22,820 bases of DNA from WYEG01 sp049414625 (GTDB taxonomy: Bacteria > Desulfobacterota > Thermodesulfobacteria > Thermodesulfobacteriales > Thermodesulfobacteriaceae). Location: positions 1 to 22,820 of the forward strand of contig JBMSAU010000073.1 of the NCBI GenBank assembly GCA_049414625.1. Reading direction: 5' to 3'. Shown piece by piece: positions 15,836 through 22,820 of this stretch. The notes beneath the pieces were generated by a model, which made no database searches, was not told the origin of the DNA, and worked only from the letters and a program-made list of their open reading frames with translations. Numbering within the stretch: position 1 is the first letter of the stretch; every line of letters starts with the position of its first letter. Made by a program: the position numbers and the translations under genes.

Positions 15836-17163
15836 TAGAGGATAAACTTTGCCAGCTCTTCCTGCGAGATGATCTCTCCGAGTTTTTCTCTTACATAATC
15901 TCGGGTTATGACAACCTTCGTTGGAGCGATGTCAGGTGCATTAAAGGAAACCTCTTCAAGAACTTTCTCAAGAACAGTGTATAGCCTTCTTGCCCCGATG
16001 TTTTCAAGTTTCTGATTTAGGTCGTAAGCTATTTGAGCGATCTCTTCAATTGCTTCCTTTGTAAACTCTAGCTCAACTCCCTCAACTTTAAGAAGGGCTT
16101 GATACTGTTTGATCATGGCGTTTTCTGGTTCGGTGAGTATTCGGACGAAGTCCTGTTTGCTCAAGGGGGAGAGCTCAACCCTAATGGGAAATCTTCCTTG
16201 AAGCTCGGGAATAAGGTCTGAAGGCTTAGAGATATGAAAGGCTCCGCTTGCGATAAAGAGGATGTAATCTGTGCGGACCATGCCATAACGAGTGTTAACG
16301 GTAGTTCCTTCCACGATTGGAAGGAGGTCCCTTTGCACGCCCTCCCGAGACACATCAGGACCGTAACTTTCACCCCTGCTTGCGATCTTGTCTATCTCAT
16401 CGATGAAAACTATTCCGCTTGTCTCGGTAAGGTGAATAGCTTCTCGAATCACGCGCTCCATATCGATGAGCTTGCTTGCTTCCTCTTTAGTAAGAATTTC
16501 CAAAGCTTCTGCCACCTTGACCTTGCGTTTTTTTCCTCTCAAAGGCAAAAAGGCTGAGAACATCTCTCTTAATTGCATCTCAAGCTCTTCAAGACCGCTT
16601 GCCGCTAAGATTTCGATAGTAGGGTGAGGAGGCTTAAGCTCAACCTCAAGCTCAACGACCCTGTCGTTTAGGGCACCGCTTCTTAACATTTTGAGCATCT
16701 TTTCCCTGGTTAGAGGGTCGTATTCTACTCTCGATGAAGTCTTGGGCAAAAGCAAGTCTACAAGCCTTTCTTCTGCGTTTTCGCGAGCTTTTGCTAATAC
16801 CTTTTTTTCTTCTTCAGCTCTAACCATCTGCACGGCAACATGCACAAGGTCCCTAATGATCGATTCTACATCTCTTCCAACATAGCCAACCTCGGTAAAC
16901 TTGGTAGCTTCAACCTTGATAAAAGGGGAATTGGTTAGCTTAGCAAGCCTTCTTGCGATTTCCGTCTTTCCAACTCCTGTGGGACCGATCATCAGGATGT
17001 TTTTAGGATAAATTTCTTCCTTGATGGGACCCTCGATCTGCATCCTCCGCCAACGGTTTCGCATGGCGATGGCTACAGCCCGTTTAGCTTGAGCTTGCCC
17101 GACTATGTATCTATCAAGCTCAGCTACGATCTCTCTTGGAGTAAGTTCTTTTTCCTTCTTCAT
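15835..17163 (-). CDS. hslU: HslU ATPase subunit of the HslVU protease
   Basis: A 442-residue AAA+ unfoldase that forms hexamers on HslV and feeds it substrates. Visible parts: N-terminal TPREIVAELDRYIVGQ, Walker A GPTGVGKT at 60-67, the pore loop GYVG at 93-96, the intermediate I-domain at about 105-230, Walker B IVFIDEID at 251-258, the sensor region near GAFHISKPSDLIPELQGRFPIR, and the C-terminal tail EELAKFIL, which docks into HslV and activates it. Length is normal for the family. It overlaps hslV by four bases (ATGA) and shares one base with the transporter gene that follows. Confidence 0.98.
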   Translation of the reverse strand: MKKEKELTPREIVAELDRYIVGQAQAKRAVAIAMRNRWRRMQIEGPIKEEIYPKNILMIGPTGVGKTEIARRLAKLTNSPFIKVEATKFTEVGYVGRDVESIIRDLVHVAVQMVRAEEEKKVLAKARENAEERLVDLLLPKTSSRVEYDPLTREKMLKMLRSGALNDRVVELEVELKPPHPTIEILAASGLEELEMQLREMFSAFLPLRGKKRKVKVAEALEILTKEEASKLIDMERVIREAIHLTETSGIVFIDEIDKIASRGESYGPDVSREGVQRDLLPIVEGTTVNTRYGMVRTDYILFIASGAFHISKPSDLIPELQGRFPIRVELSPLSKQDFVRILTEPENAMIKQYQALLKVEGVELEFTKEAIEEIAQIAYDLNQKLENIGARRLYTVLEKVLEEVSFNAPDIAPTKVVITRDYVREKLGEIISQEELAKFIL

Positions 17164-17702
17164 AGCTCCTCTATCACAATCTCGTTATTAGTGTAAATGC
17201 AGACCTCTGCAGCGATCCTTAAGGATGTTTCTACGATTTCTCTTGCAGAAAGGTCTGTGAAGCGAAGCAAAGCCTTAGCTGCAGAAAGAGCCATGGGGGC
17301 ACCAGAGCCGATGGCGATTACCTCTTCGTCTGGTTCAACAACGTCTCCAGCTCCAGAGATAAGGAGCATATGGTCTTTGTCGCAGGCTATGAGGAAGGCT
17401 TCAAGGCGCCTTAGGATTTTATCCGTTCTCCAGTCTTTGGAAAGTTCCACAGCAGCCCTAAGGAGTTGACCGCTATAGGCTTCAAGCTTTTTTTCAAGCC
17501 TTTCAAAAAGGGTAAGAGCATCCGCTGTTGCTCCGGCAAAACCAACAAGGACTTGACCTTTGTAAAGCTTTCTGACCTTTCTTGCCCGGTGCTTAATAAT
17601 GGTGTTCCCAAAGGTAACCTGTCCATCCCCACCGATGGCAACCTTGCCGTCTCGTCTAACAGCAATGACCGTTGTTCCCAAAAATTTTAAAGAACTATCC
17701 AT
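17160..17702 (-). CDS. hslV: HslV peptidase subunit of the HslVU protease
   Basis: A 180-residue proteasome-beta-like Ntn-hydrolase. The segment GTTVIAVRRDGKVAIGGDGQ aligns with the mature N-terminus of HslV, so the catalytic threonine is T10 after removal of a nine-residue leader ending in G9. The VGFAGATADALTLFERLE segment and the DEEVIAIGSGAPMALSAAKA glycine-rich turn are typical. It forms dodecamers capped by HslU. The ATG is preceded by GGAGG with seven bases spacing. It is the first gene of hslV-hslU-MFS and is divergent from the kdsD operon across a 290-base gap. Confidence 0.97.
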   Translation of the reverse strand: MDSSLKFLGTTVIAVRRDGKVAIGGDGQVTFGNTIIKHRARKVRKLYKGQVLVGFAGATADALTLFERLEKKLEAYSGQLLRAAVELSKDWRTDKILRRLEAFLIACDKDHMLLISGAGDVVEPDEEVIAIGSGAPMALSAAKALLRFTDLSAREIVETSLRIAAEVCIYTNNEIVIEEL

Positions 17703-17780
17703 CCCCTATCCTCCGCAGGATTTTATTTTAAATCATACTTTTTAGAATTACAAACTTTAAACAAAAGGCATACATCTTAG

Positions 17781-17905
17781 CCCCTTATCTTATCCTAAGG
17801 AAAGAAAGGGGATCTTTTAACGCAAAAAGAGGCGCTACCACAGCCATGAGATGAGGTGGTTCCTTGGGGTCTGTCTCAAATGATAGGGCTCCTTTTGGAG
17901 AGCCC
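17781..17905. other. Two hairpins in the hslV/kdsD-operon divergent gap
   Basis: The 17703-17992 gap holds two stem-forming segments. CCCCTT (17781-17786) pairs with AAGGGG (17806-17811), with further interior pairs CTT/AAG and TCC/GGA. GGGCTC (17886-17891) pairs with GAGCCC (17900-17905). The unusually GC-rich stretch 17828-17910 between them contains ACCAC/GTGGT, which can also pair. It matches no riboswitch class I could recall. It may be the hslV leader, a small RNA, or regulatory DNA. Confidence 0.3.
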
Positions 17906-17914
17906 CTAGAATAC

Positions 17915-17942
17915 TTGACATCCAATAAAATTTGCCTATCAT
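17915..17942 (+). promoter_or_regulatory. Promoter of the 17993-kdsD operon
   Basis: TTGACA (17915-17920, perfect -35) and TATCAT (17937-17942) are spaced by 16 bases, about 50 bases before the ATG at 17993. This is one of the best housekeeping-type promoter matches in the window. Confidence 0.65.
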
Positions 17943-17992
17943 GAATAAAAAGTTTTTTCAACTCAGAAGGTAAAACACATTAAAACTTAAGC

Positions 17993-18394
17993 ATGATGGA
18001 TAGGCTTCTCACCTTTGAAGATTGGATAGATACCTACTGGCAACTTCAGGATGAAGATTTAGAATTTCTAACTCATGAAAATTTGCGAGAGATGTTTTTT
18101 AACGACCCTAAAGGTTTGCTTAAAGAACTTAGTGAAAGAACTCGACGCAGAAAGGAAGCCTTCCAGTTCTTTAAACACCTAAACATTCGAGATATTCCGG
18201 AGGATAAGATAGAAGAGATCCAAAGAAAACTTGACCTCTTGGCATTAAGAGAAAATTTGCTGAATGACCTCGTTGGGAAAATCCTTGAACTATTTGAGAT
18301 TACTTACTTAGGAAAGGAAGAAACAGAGGAGTTAATAAAAAGGTCAATACACGAAACCTCAGATATTAAGATCAACAAGGAATACGTTCATTAG
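17993..18394 (+). CDS. Small helical protein of unknown function
   Basis: A 133-residue protein that I do not recognise. It has no signal peptide or membrane segment and is predicted from composition to be almost wholly helical: many Glu, Lys and Leu residues, with heptad-like stretches at about 40-60 (LLKELSERTRRRKEAFQFF) and 72-100. The start is one of two adjacent ATGs (17993, 17996); neither has a convincing ribosome site. It follows a strong promoter, and kdsD begins two bases after its stop codon, so the two are co-transcribed and possibly coupled. Codon use looks like that of its neighbours. A role connected with KDO or envelope synthesis is only a guess by position. Confidence 0.7.
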   Translation: MMDRLLTFEDWIDTYWQLQDEDLEFLTHENLREMFFNDPKGLLKELSERTRRRKEAFQFFKHLNIRDIPEDKIEEIQRKLDLLALRENLLNDLVGKILELFEITYLGKEETEELIKRSIHETSDIKINKEYVH

Positions 18395-18396
18395 TT

Positions 18397-19398
18397 GTGA
18401 TCAGCTCAACAAACAATATTTCAGTAAGAGTGCTTAACCGAGCAAGGGAAATTTTAGCTTTAGAAAGGGCTGGTATTGAAGAGGTTGAGAAAAACCTTGA
18501 TGAAAACTTTTTACAAGCTTTAGATTTGATCCTTTCTTTGAGGGGTAGGGTTGCGGTAACAGGTGTTGGCAAAAGCGGGATCATCGGGCGTAAAATCTCG
18601 GCAACTCTCTCTTCCCTAGGCACGCCTTCTTTTTTCCTTCATCCTGTTGAAGCTTTACACGGAGACCTTGGCACTTTAACCAAGGAAGACCTTCTTATTG
18701 CCATCTCCTATTCAGGGGAAACCCTTGAGGTTTGCGAGCTTGTGGAAATAGTTAAGCGAAGGGGTATAAAAGTCATCGCCATGACTGGGAATCCAGAAAG
18801 TCCTTTGGCAAAGCTTGCTGATGTTACTCTAAACACTAAGGTCCCTCGAGAAGCCTGTCCCTTTAACCTTGCTCCAACAACAAGCACTACCGCTACCTTA
18901 GCCCTTGGTGATGCCTTAGCAGTGTGTCTTTTTGAGCTTCGAGGACTAAGTTCAGAGGATTTTAGAAGAAACCATCCCGCAGGAGCTCTTGGCGAAAGGC
19001 TCAAGGTTAAAGTAAAAGAAATCATGCTCACCGGCGAGGCTATTCCAAAAGTGCTAACCGGAACACCTTTGCACGAAGCAGTCTACATCCTCGATAAAAA
19101 ACGTTTAGGTGGGGTCATAGTTGTAGACAGGGGCGACCATGTCCTCGGTATATTCACAGATGGCGACCTTCGAAGACTTATAACCAAAACCAAGCACCTG
19201 CCTGAGGTTGCGATCGACGAGGTGATGACTAAAAAGCCCAAATTAATAGAAGAAAACCGTTTGGCAGGCGAAGCTTTGGAACTAATGGAAAGGCATCTCA
19301 TTACCCTGCTTCCTGTTATCAACGAAGACGAAAAGTTGGTTGGTGTGCTACATCTTCACGATATCCTCGGCAAGGGAACCTTTAAGTTTACCGTATAA
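18397..19398 (+). CDS. kdsD: D-arabinose-5-phosphate isomerase (KpsF/GutQ/KdsD family)
   Basis: A 333-residue sugar isomerase that converts ribulose 5-phosphate to arabinose 5-phosphate, the first step to KDO of the LPS inner core. The SIS domain spans about 35-200: TGVGKSG at 55-61, HPVEALHGDLG at 82-92 and ISYSGET at 103-109, followed by NPESPLA and NHPAGALG segments. Two CBS domains fill about 210-333 and probably sense a nucleotide sugar or nucleotide. The start is GTG, two bases after the preceding stop; AAGGA lies 16 bases upstream. Together with lpxC it shows a full commitment to LPS. KpsF and GutQ paralogs have the same reaction, so the gene symbol is by role. Confidence 0.92.
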   Translation: MISSTNNISVRVLNRAREILALERAGIEEVEKNLDENFLQALDLILSLRGRVAVTGVGKSGIIGRKISATLSSLGTPSFFLHPVEALHGDLGTLTKEDLLIAISYSGETLEVCELVEIVKRRGIKVIAMTGNPESPLAKLADVTLNTKVPREACPFNLAPTTSTTATLALGDALAVCLFELRGLSSEDFRRNHPAGALGERLKVKVKEIMLTGEAIPKVLTGTPLHEAVYILDKKRLGGVIVVDRGDHVLGIFTDGDLRRLITKTKHLPEVAIDEVMTKKPKLIEENRLAGEALELMERHLITLLPVINEDEKLVGVLHLHDILGKGTFKFTV

Positions 19399-19406
19399 GC
19401 CCTTCC

Positions 19407-19435
19407 TTGACTAAATCACCTTTAAAAATTACAAT
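19407..19435 (+). promoter_or_regulatory. Promoter upstream of the Cache-fused acyltransferase gene
   Basis: TTGACT (19407-19412) and TACAAT (19430-19435) are separated by exactly 17 bases, right after the kdsD stop. The expected start point is near 19442, about 30 bases before the preferred ATG at 19471. It would let this gene and tolB be read independently of kdsD. Confidence 0.6.
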
Positions 19436-19470
19436 TTTAAACTGTTATCGAGGTGCAAAAGGGAGAAAGT

Positions 19471-21270
19471 ATGCTTAAGTTGCCAGCTAGAAGAGAAAAA
19501 TATACTCTTCAGGATGTTGATAAACCTAACCTTTTTAAAGAGTTTTTCCCTTACGACGAACCGCCTAAGGTTTACTTTGATTTTAAGTACATTCCACCAA
19601 GCTTACCAAAGAGCATCTACATTACCGACACCACCTTCCGTGATGGTCAGCAGGCAAGAACTCCCTACACCCCTCAACAGATAGAAACGATCTATAAGTT
19701 TCTGCACAGACTTAGTGGGCCAAAGGGAATTATAAGAAAGACAGAATTTTTTTTATACACCGCCAAGGATAGAGAAGCTCTTGAAAGATGCTTAGCCCTT
19801 TCCTACCCTTATCCTGAGATTACTGGTTGGATTCGAGCAAGGAAAGAGGATTTAAAGCTTGTAAAAGAGATGGGGCTTAAGGAAACAGGGATCCTTACCT
19901 CTTGCTCGGACTATCATATCTTTTTGAAGCTTGGTAAGACAAGGAAACAAGCCCTTGAGGATTATTTAGCGATAGTCAAGGAAGCTTTATCCTTGGGTAT
20001 TAGACCGAGATGCCATTTTGAAGATGTAACTCGGGCTGATATTTATGGCTTTGTCATTCCTTTTGCCATTGAGCTAATGAAGCTAAGAGAAGAGAGCGGA
20101 ATAGACATCATGATTAGGCTTTGTGATACTTTGGGAGTTGCGGTGCCTTATCCTGAGGCAGCTTTACCTGTTAGCGTCCCTAAACTTGTGCGGGCGCTGA
20201 TCGACGAAGCGGGCGTCCCTGGAGAGCTTCTTGAATGGCATGGACATAATGATTTTTACAAAGCTGTAATCAACGCAACCACAGCTTGGCTCTACGGCTG
20301 TGTCTATGTTAATACCTCGCTATTAGGCATCGGTGAAAGAACGGGCAATACTCCCCTCGAAGCCATGGTGTTTGAATACTGCGCCTTAAAGGGAACAACT
20401 GATGGCATGGATTTAACAGTGATCACCGAGATTGCTGAATACTATCGCAAGGAACTGAACGAAAAGATAAGTCCTCGTCAACCCTTCGTTGGAGAGGAGT
20501 TTAACGCAACAAGAGCCGGTGTTCACATCGACGGCATCATCAAGAACGAAGAAATATACAACCCCTTCAATACAAACCTTCTTCTTAATAAGCCCATTCA
20601 GATTATCATTACCGATAAGAGCGGAACCGCTGGAATTGCCTACTGGATAAACACCCACTTTCGTTTGCCTCCTGAGAAGAGGGTCGACAAAAGGCATCCA
20701 GCAGTGCTTAAGATCTACAAGAAGATTCAAGAGCAGTATGATCAGGGAAGGGTCACCTCCATGTCAAACGAGGAGATGGAAGCCCTTGTAAGAAAATACC
20801 TTCCTGAACTCTTCGAGTCCGAATTTGACCGGTTAAGAAAGTTTGCGGTAAAACTCATTCAGAAGTACCTCGAAGAAGAGGCAACCAAAGCTGAACTCTT
20901 GACCCTTGACCCAGAAAGGATAAAACCTATCATGCGGAAATTCTTGGAAGAACATCCTTACGTTCAGTTTATCTACCTTGTAGATACAGAAGGTAGACCT
21001 ATGGTTGGTATGACCATGGACCTTGAACATCGGAAAAAGTTTAACGAGCTTTTAAGTAAAGAGACTTTTGAAGATAGAGACTGGTTTGTATATCCGATGA
21101 AGACCGGAGAATTTTACATTTCTCCCTTTTACACGAGTAAAATCACGGGAAAGCTCTGTATTACAGGTTCTATTCCCATAAGGAACGAAAACGATGAAAT
21201 CATAGCCATCCTTGGGATAGACATTCGCTTTGAAGATCTAGTTAAGATGGAAAGGGATGAAATTGCTTAA
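19471..21270 (+). CDS. Homocitrate/isopropylmalate synthase-like enzyme with C-terminal Cache domain
   Basis: A 599-residue protein. Residues about 45-400 are a DRE-TIM (HMGL-like) acyltransferase barrel: TDTTFRDGQQ at 52-61 (usual DTTLRDGEQ), metal ligands in HGHND 257-261, GIGERTGN 286-293 and NATRAGVHIDG 345-355. This family condenses acetyl-CoA with an alpha-keto acid. A helical linker (about 400-490) leads to a Cache/PDC-like sensor domain (about 490-590; VQFIYLVDTEGRP, DRDWFVYP, YISPFY, ITGSIPIR). The normal regulatory LeuA dimer domain is absent. Candidate activities are Re-citrate synthase, homocitrate synthase or citramalate synthase; I cannot choose between them. A GTG at 19453 extends the frame, but GGGAG at 19461-19465, five bases before ATG 19471, decides the start. 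It overlaps tolB by 14 bases. Confidence 0.82.
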   Translation: MLKLPARREKYTLQDVDKPNLFKEFFPYDEPPKVYFDFKYIPPSLPKSIYITDTTFRDGQQARTPYTPQQIETIYKFLHRLSGPKGIIRKTEFFLYTAKDREALERCLALSYPYPEITGWIRARKEDLKLVKEMGLKETGILTSCSDYHIFLKLGKTRKQALEDYLAIVKEALSLGIRPRCHFEDVTRADIYGFVIPFAIELMKLREESGIDIMIRLCDTLGVAVPYPEAALPVSVPKLVRALIDEAGVPGELLEWHGHNDFYKAVINATTAWLYGCVYVNTSLLGIGERTGNTPLEAMVFEYCALKGTTDGMDLTVITEIAEYYRKELNEKISPRQPFVGEEFNATRAGVHIDGIIKNEEIYNPFNTNLLLNKPIQIIITDKSGTAGIAYWINTHFRLPPEKRVDKRHPAVLKIYKKIQEQYDQGRVTSMSNEEMEALVRKYLPELFESEFDRLRKFAVKLIQKYLEEEATKAELLTLDPERIKPIMRKFLEEHPYVQFIYLVDTEGRPMVGMTMDLEHRKKFNELLSKETFEDRDWFVYPMKTGEFYISPFYTSKITGKLCITGSIPIRNENDEIIAILGIDIRFEDLVKMERDEIA

Positions 21271-22447
21271 AATTTTTATTATCTTCTTTTTTTCTTTCCT
21301 TTTTTATTCCATATTTCTCAAAGCTCAAGAACCTCCCATTATCACGGTAAGCCCAGAGGGTTATACCAAAACGGTTGTAAAAATTATCCCCTTCTCAGGG
21401 GATAAGGGAGCTGAGGTATCAAATCTCGTTAAGCGAGCCCTAAACCTTCATCTTATAATCCTTGCCCTTGAGGAAAAAGCACCATCAACCAAGGACCCAA
21501 CGCTTAAAGGATCGGTAAGCTTAAGCGGAGGACGCTACTTTTTTCAAGGAGAGCTTACAGACCCCATTTCTGGAAAAAGTTTTAACCTTCGAGCTGAAGC
21601 CACAAACCCTGTCCTTCTTGCCTCGGGCATCGCAGACAAGGTTGTTGAGCTCCTAACTAAATACCAAGGGATAAGCCTTAGCAAAATCGCCTTCGTCCGA
21701 AGAACTGAAAGAGCAGACGAGCTTATCATCACCGATTTTTTAAAACAGGATTTCCGTAGGCTTAGAACAGCAGAATTAATCCTTTTCCCTAAATTTTCTC
21801 CCTCTGGCAAAAAGATAGCCTACATCGTCTATGAAAAGGGGACCTATCGATTGGAGGTAGCCAACATCCAAGGTCTTGAGCGAAGAGAATACAAAATAAA
21901 GGGTATTGCTGGACCACCCGTATGGTTCCCCGATGAGGAGCGTATGATTCTTACCCTTGAGGAAAGGGGCGAAGTAGGGCTATTCCTTTTTGACTTAAAG
22001 AGAGATGAAATTACCAAGCTTCATACCGGTTTAGGGGTTAGGCAGGCAGGAAGTGTAAGCCCTGACGGTAGGTTAGTTGCCTTCGTAGCTAGCTTAAGAG
22101 ATAAGCCCCAAGTGTATATGCTAAACTTAACTTCAGGGGAAGCACGCAGGGTTTCTTTTGAGGGTGGGCATGCAACTTCACCCCGCTTTTCCCCAAAAGG
22201 TAACCTCTTAATCTACCTTCTATCTCAGAAAACTCTTGTTCTCTATGACCTTTCAAACAACAAAAAAACGCAATTAGTCCTTCCTTTTTCTATTACTGAC
22301 CCAGCATTTTCTCCGACAGGTGATTACTTGATCTTCCGAGCAAAGGGTAAAAAAGGGGAGATTTACATTTTGCACCTTGATTCCCGCGTCTATCAAACTT
22401 ACTTGCCCTATGATAACTTATACTATCCTGATTGGGGGAGGCACTAA
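21257..22447 (+). CDS. tolB: TolB-like periplasmic beta-propeller protein
   Basis: A 396-residue exported protein. A signal peptide spans about 1-23 (KLLKIFIIFFFSFLFYSIF then LKAQ). An N-terminal alpha/beta TolB domain follows to about 160 (VVKIIPFSG, TLKGSVSLSGGRYFFQGEL). Residues about 175-396 are a beta-propeller built of PD40 repeats, seen as FSPSGKKIAY, FPDEERMIL, VSPDGRLVAF, FSPKGNLLIY and FSPTGDYLIF. In the Tol-Pal system it binds Pal and supports outer-membrane constriction. It starts 14 bases inside the preceding gene, so they are coupled. tolQ, tolR, tolA and pal are not in the window, which makes the exact Tol-Pal role likely rather than proven. Confidence 0.85.
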   Translation: MKLLKIFIIFFFSFLFYSIFLKAQEPPIITVSPEGYTKTVVKIIPFSGDKGAEVSNLVKRALNLHLIILALEEKAPSTKDPTLKGSVSLSGGRYFFQGELTDPISGKSFNLRAEATNPVLLASGIADKVVELLTKYQGISLSKIAFVRRTERADELIITDFLKQDFRRLRTAELILFPKFSPSGKKIAYIVYEKGTYRLEVANIQGLERREYKIKGIAGPPVWFPDEERMILTLEERGEVGLFLFDLKRDEITKLHTGLGVRQAGSVSPDGRLVAFVASLRDKPQVYMLNLTSGEARRVSFEGGHATSPRFSPKGNLLIYLLSQKTLVLYDLSNNKKTQLVLPFSITDPAFSPTGDYLIFRAKGKKGEIYILHLDSRVYQTYLPYDNLYYPDWGRH

Positions 22448-22449
22448 GT

Positions 22450-22820
22450 ATGACATCTTTGTAAAAAGATTTACCCATCTGGCAAAGGATTAAAGAATAC
22501 ATCTACTCGAACGACAAGCTTTTTTTTAGGAGCTGAGATCACTGACATGAGGTTTGGGTCTGCCGAGGTTAGGATGAAGGTTAAGCCTTAGAATCTAGAC
22601 CCAGCCAAAGTTTGTCAAGGAGGGGTGCTCTTTACCTTAGTAGACCATGCCTTTGCTCTAGCTTCAAACTCTTACGGAACCTTAGCCTTGGCAGTATAGG
22701 CCAATATAACCTATGTTAAGCCAGCCTATGAAGGCGATGTGCTTATTGCTCGGGCTTCAGAGTTTAGCAGGGGTAAACGCACAGCTTCTTACCATGTTGT
22801 TATCACTAAAGAAGGCACCC
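22450..22820 (+). pseudogene. Decayed PaaI-type hotdog thioesterase gene (runs off the window end)
   Basis: Translated from the ATG at 22450, with one T dropped from the T8 run at 22520-22527, the sequence reads as a PaaI/YdiI-like acyl-CoA thioesterase: LGAEITDMRFGSAEVRMKV, then NLDPAKVCQGGVLFTLVDHA, ALASNSYGTLALAV, ANITYVKPAYEGDVLIARA. It carries in-frame TAA at 22462-22464, TAG at 22589-22591 and TAG at 22697-22699. The family's HGG motif reads QGG. The final TAG falls where relatives usually have glutamine (VQANI), a single C-to-T change. It begins two bases after the tolB stop and would have been in its operon. The 3' end lies outside the window. Confidence 0.75.

Noticed and set aside
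17828..17910. Lysine or SAM riboswitch, or tRNA, in the hslV/kdsD gap
   Set aside because: The GAGGCGC start recalls a lysine riboswitch, but the element is too short and lacks the conserved core; no cloverleaf can be drawn.
22450..22820. Amber-recoded (pyrrolysine or suppressor) thioesterase
   Set aside because: There is also a UAA and a frameshift, and the HGG motif is changed, so a pseudogene is simpler.
1..22820. CRISPR array, toxin-antitoxin pair or phage-defence cluster beyond the R-M pair
   Set aside because: No regularly spaced direct repeats and no cas, toxin or other defence proteins are visible.

Overview
The window reads as chromosomal DNA of a Gram-negative, probably thermophilic and anaerobic bacterium. 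LpxC (lipid A), a KdsD-type arabinose-5-phosphate isomerase (KDO) and TolB point to an LPS outer membrane. The proteins are rich in Lys, Glu and Leu, intergenic gaps are short, and genes overlap by a few bases, which suits a compact thermophile. A relative of Thermodesulfobacteriota is my best guess, but this is inference from gene content and style; there is no rRNA here to confirm it.

Layout. (1) 40-6129, all minus strand: flavoprotein, metallo-beta-lactamase-fold hydrolase, double-receiver diguanylate cyclase, endonuclease III-like glycosylase, and a 779-residue fusion of cysteine synthase with a divergent cysteinyl-tRNA synthetase. The last three overlap or nearly overlap and look like one transcript. 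(2) 6094-7948: a LysM/L,D-transpeptidase (plus) whose 3' end overlaps the 3' end of lpxC (minus). (3) 8189-11073, minus: LOG-family hydrolase, pyrB, pyrC, with a clear promoter at 11097-11125 and a palindrome-rich leader. (4) 11215-11829: a tandem DUF202 membrane-protein gene broken at three A/T homopolymers. (5) 11928-14565: a strongly AT-rich two-gene restriction-modification system, very likely acquired. (6) 14573-17702, minus: hslV, hslU and an MHS-type MFS transporter, joined by 4- and 1-base overlaps. (7) 17993-22447, plus: a small helical protein of unknown function, kdsD, a homocitrate/isopropylmalate synthase-like enzyme with a C-terminal Cache-like sensor domain, and tolB. (8) 22450 to the window end: a decayed PaaI-type hotdog thioesterase gene with three nonsense codons and a frameshift.

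How the genes relate. LpxC, KdsD, TolB and the L,D-transpeptidase serve the cell envelope. PyrB and PyrC, probably with the LOG nucleosidase, serve nucleotide metabolism. HslVU is ATP-dependent proteolysis. The CysK-CysRS fusion could make cysteine and activate it in one polypeptide.

The most notable items are that fusion, whose synthetase half has changed its HIGH, KMSKS and zinc-site residues; the Cache-fused acyltransferase; the R-M island; and two broken genes in which all four inferred frame breaks are one surplus base in an A/T run.
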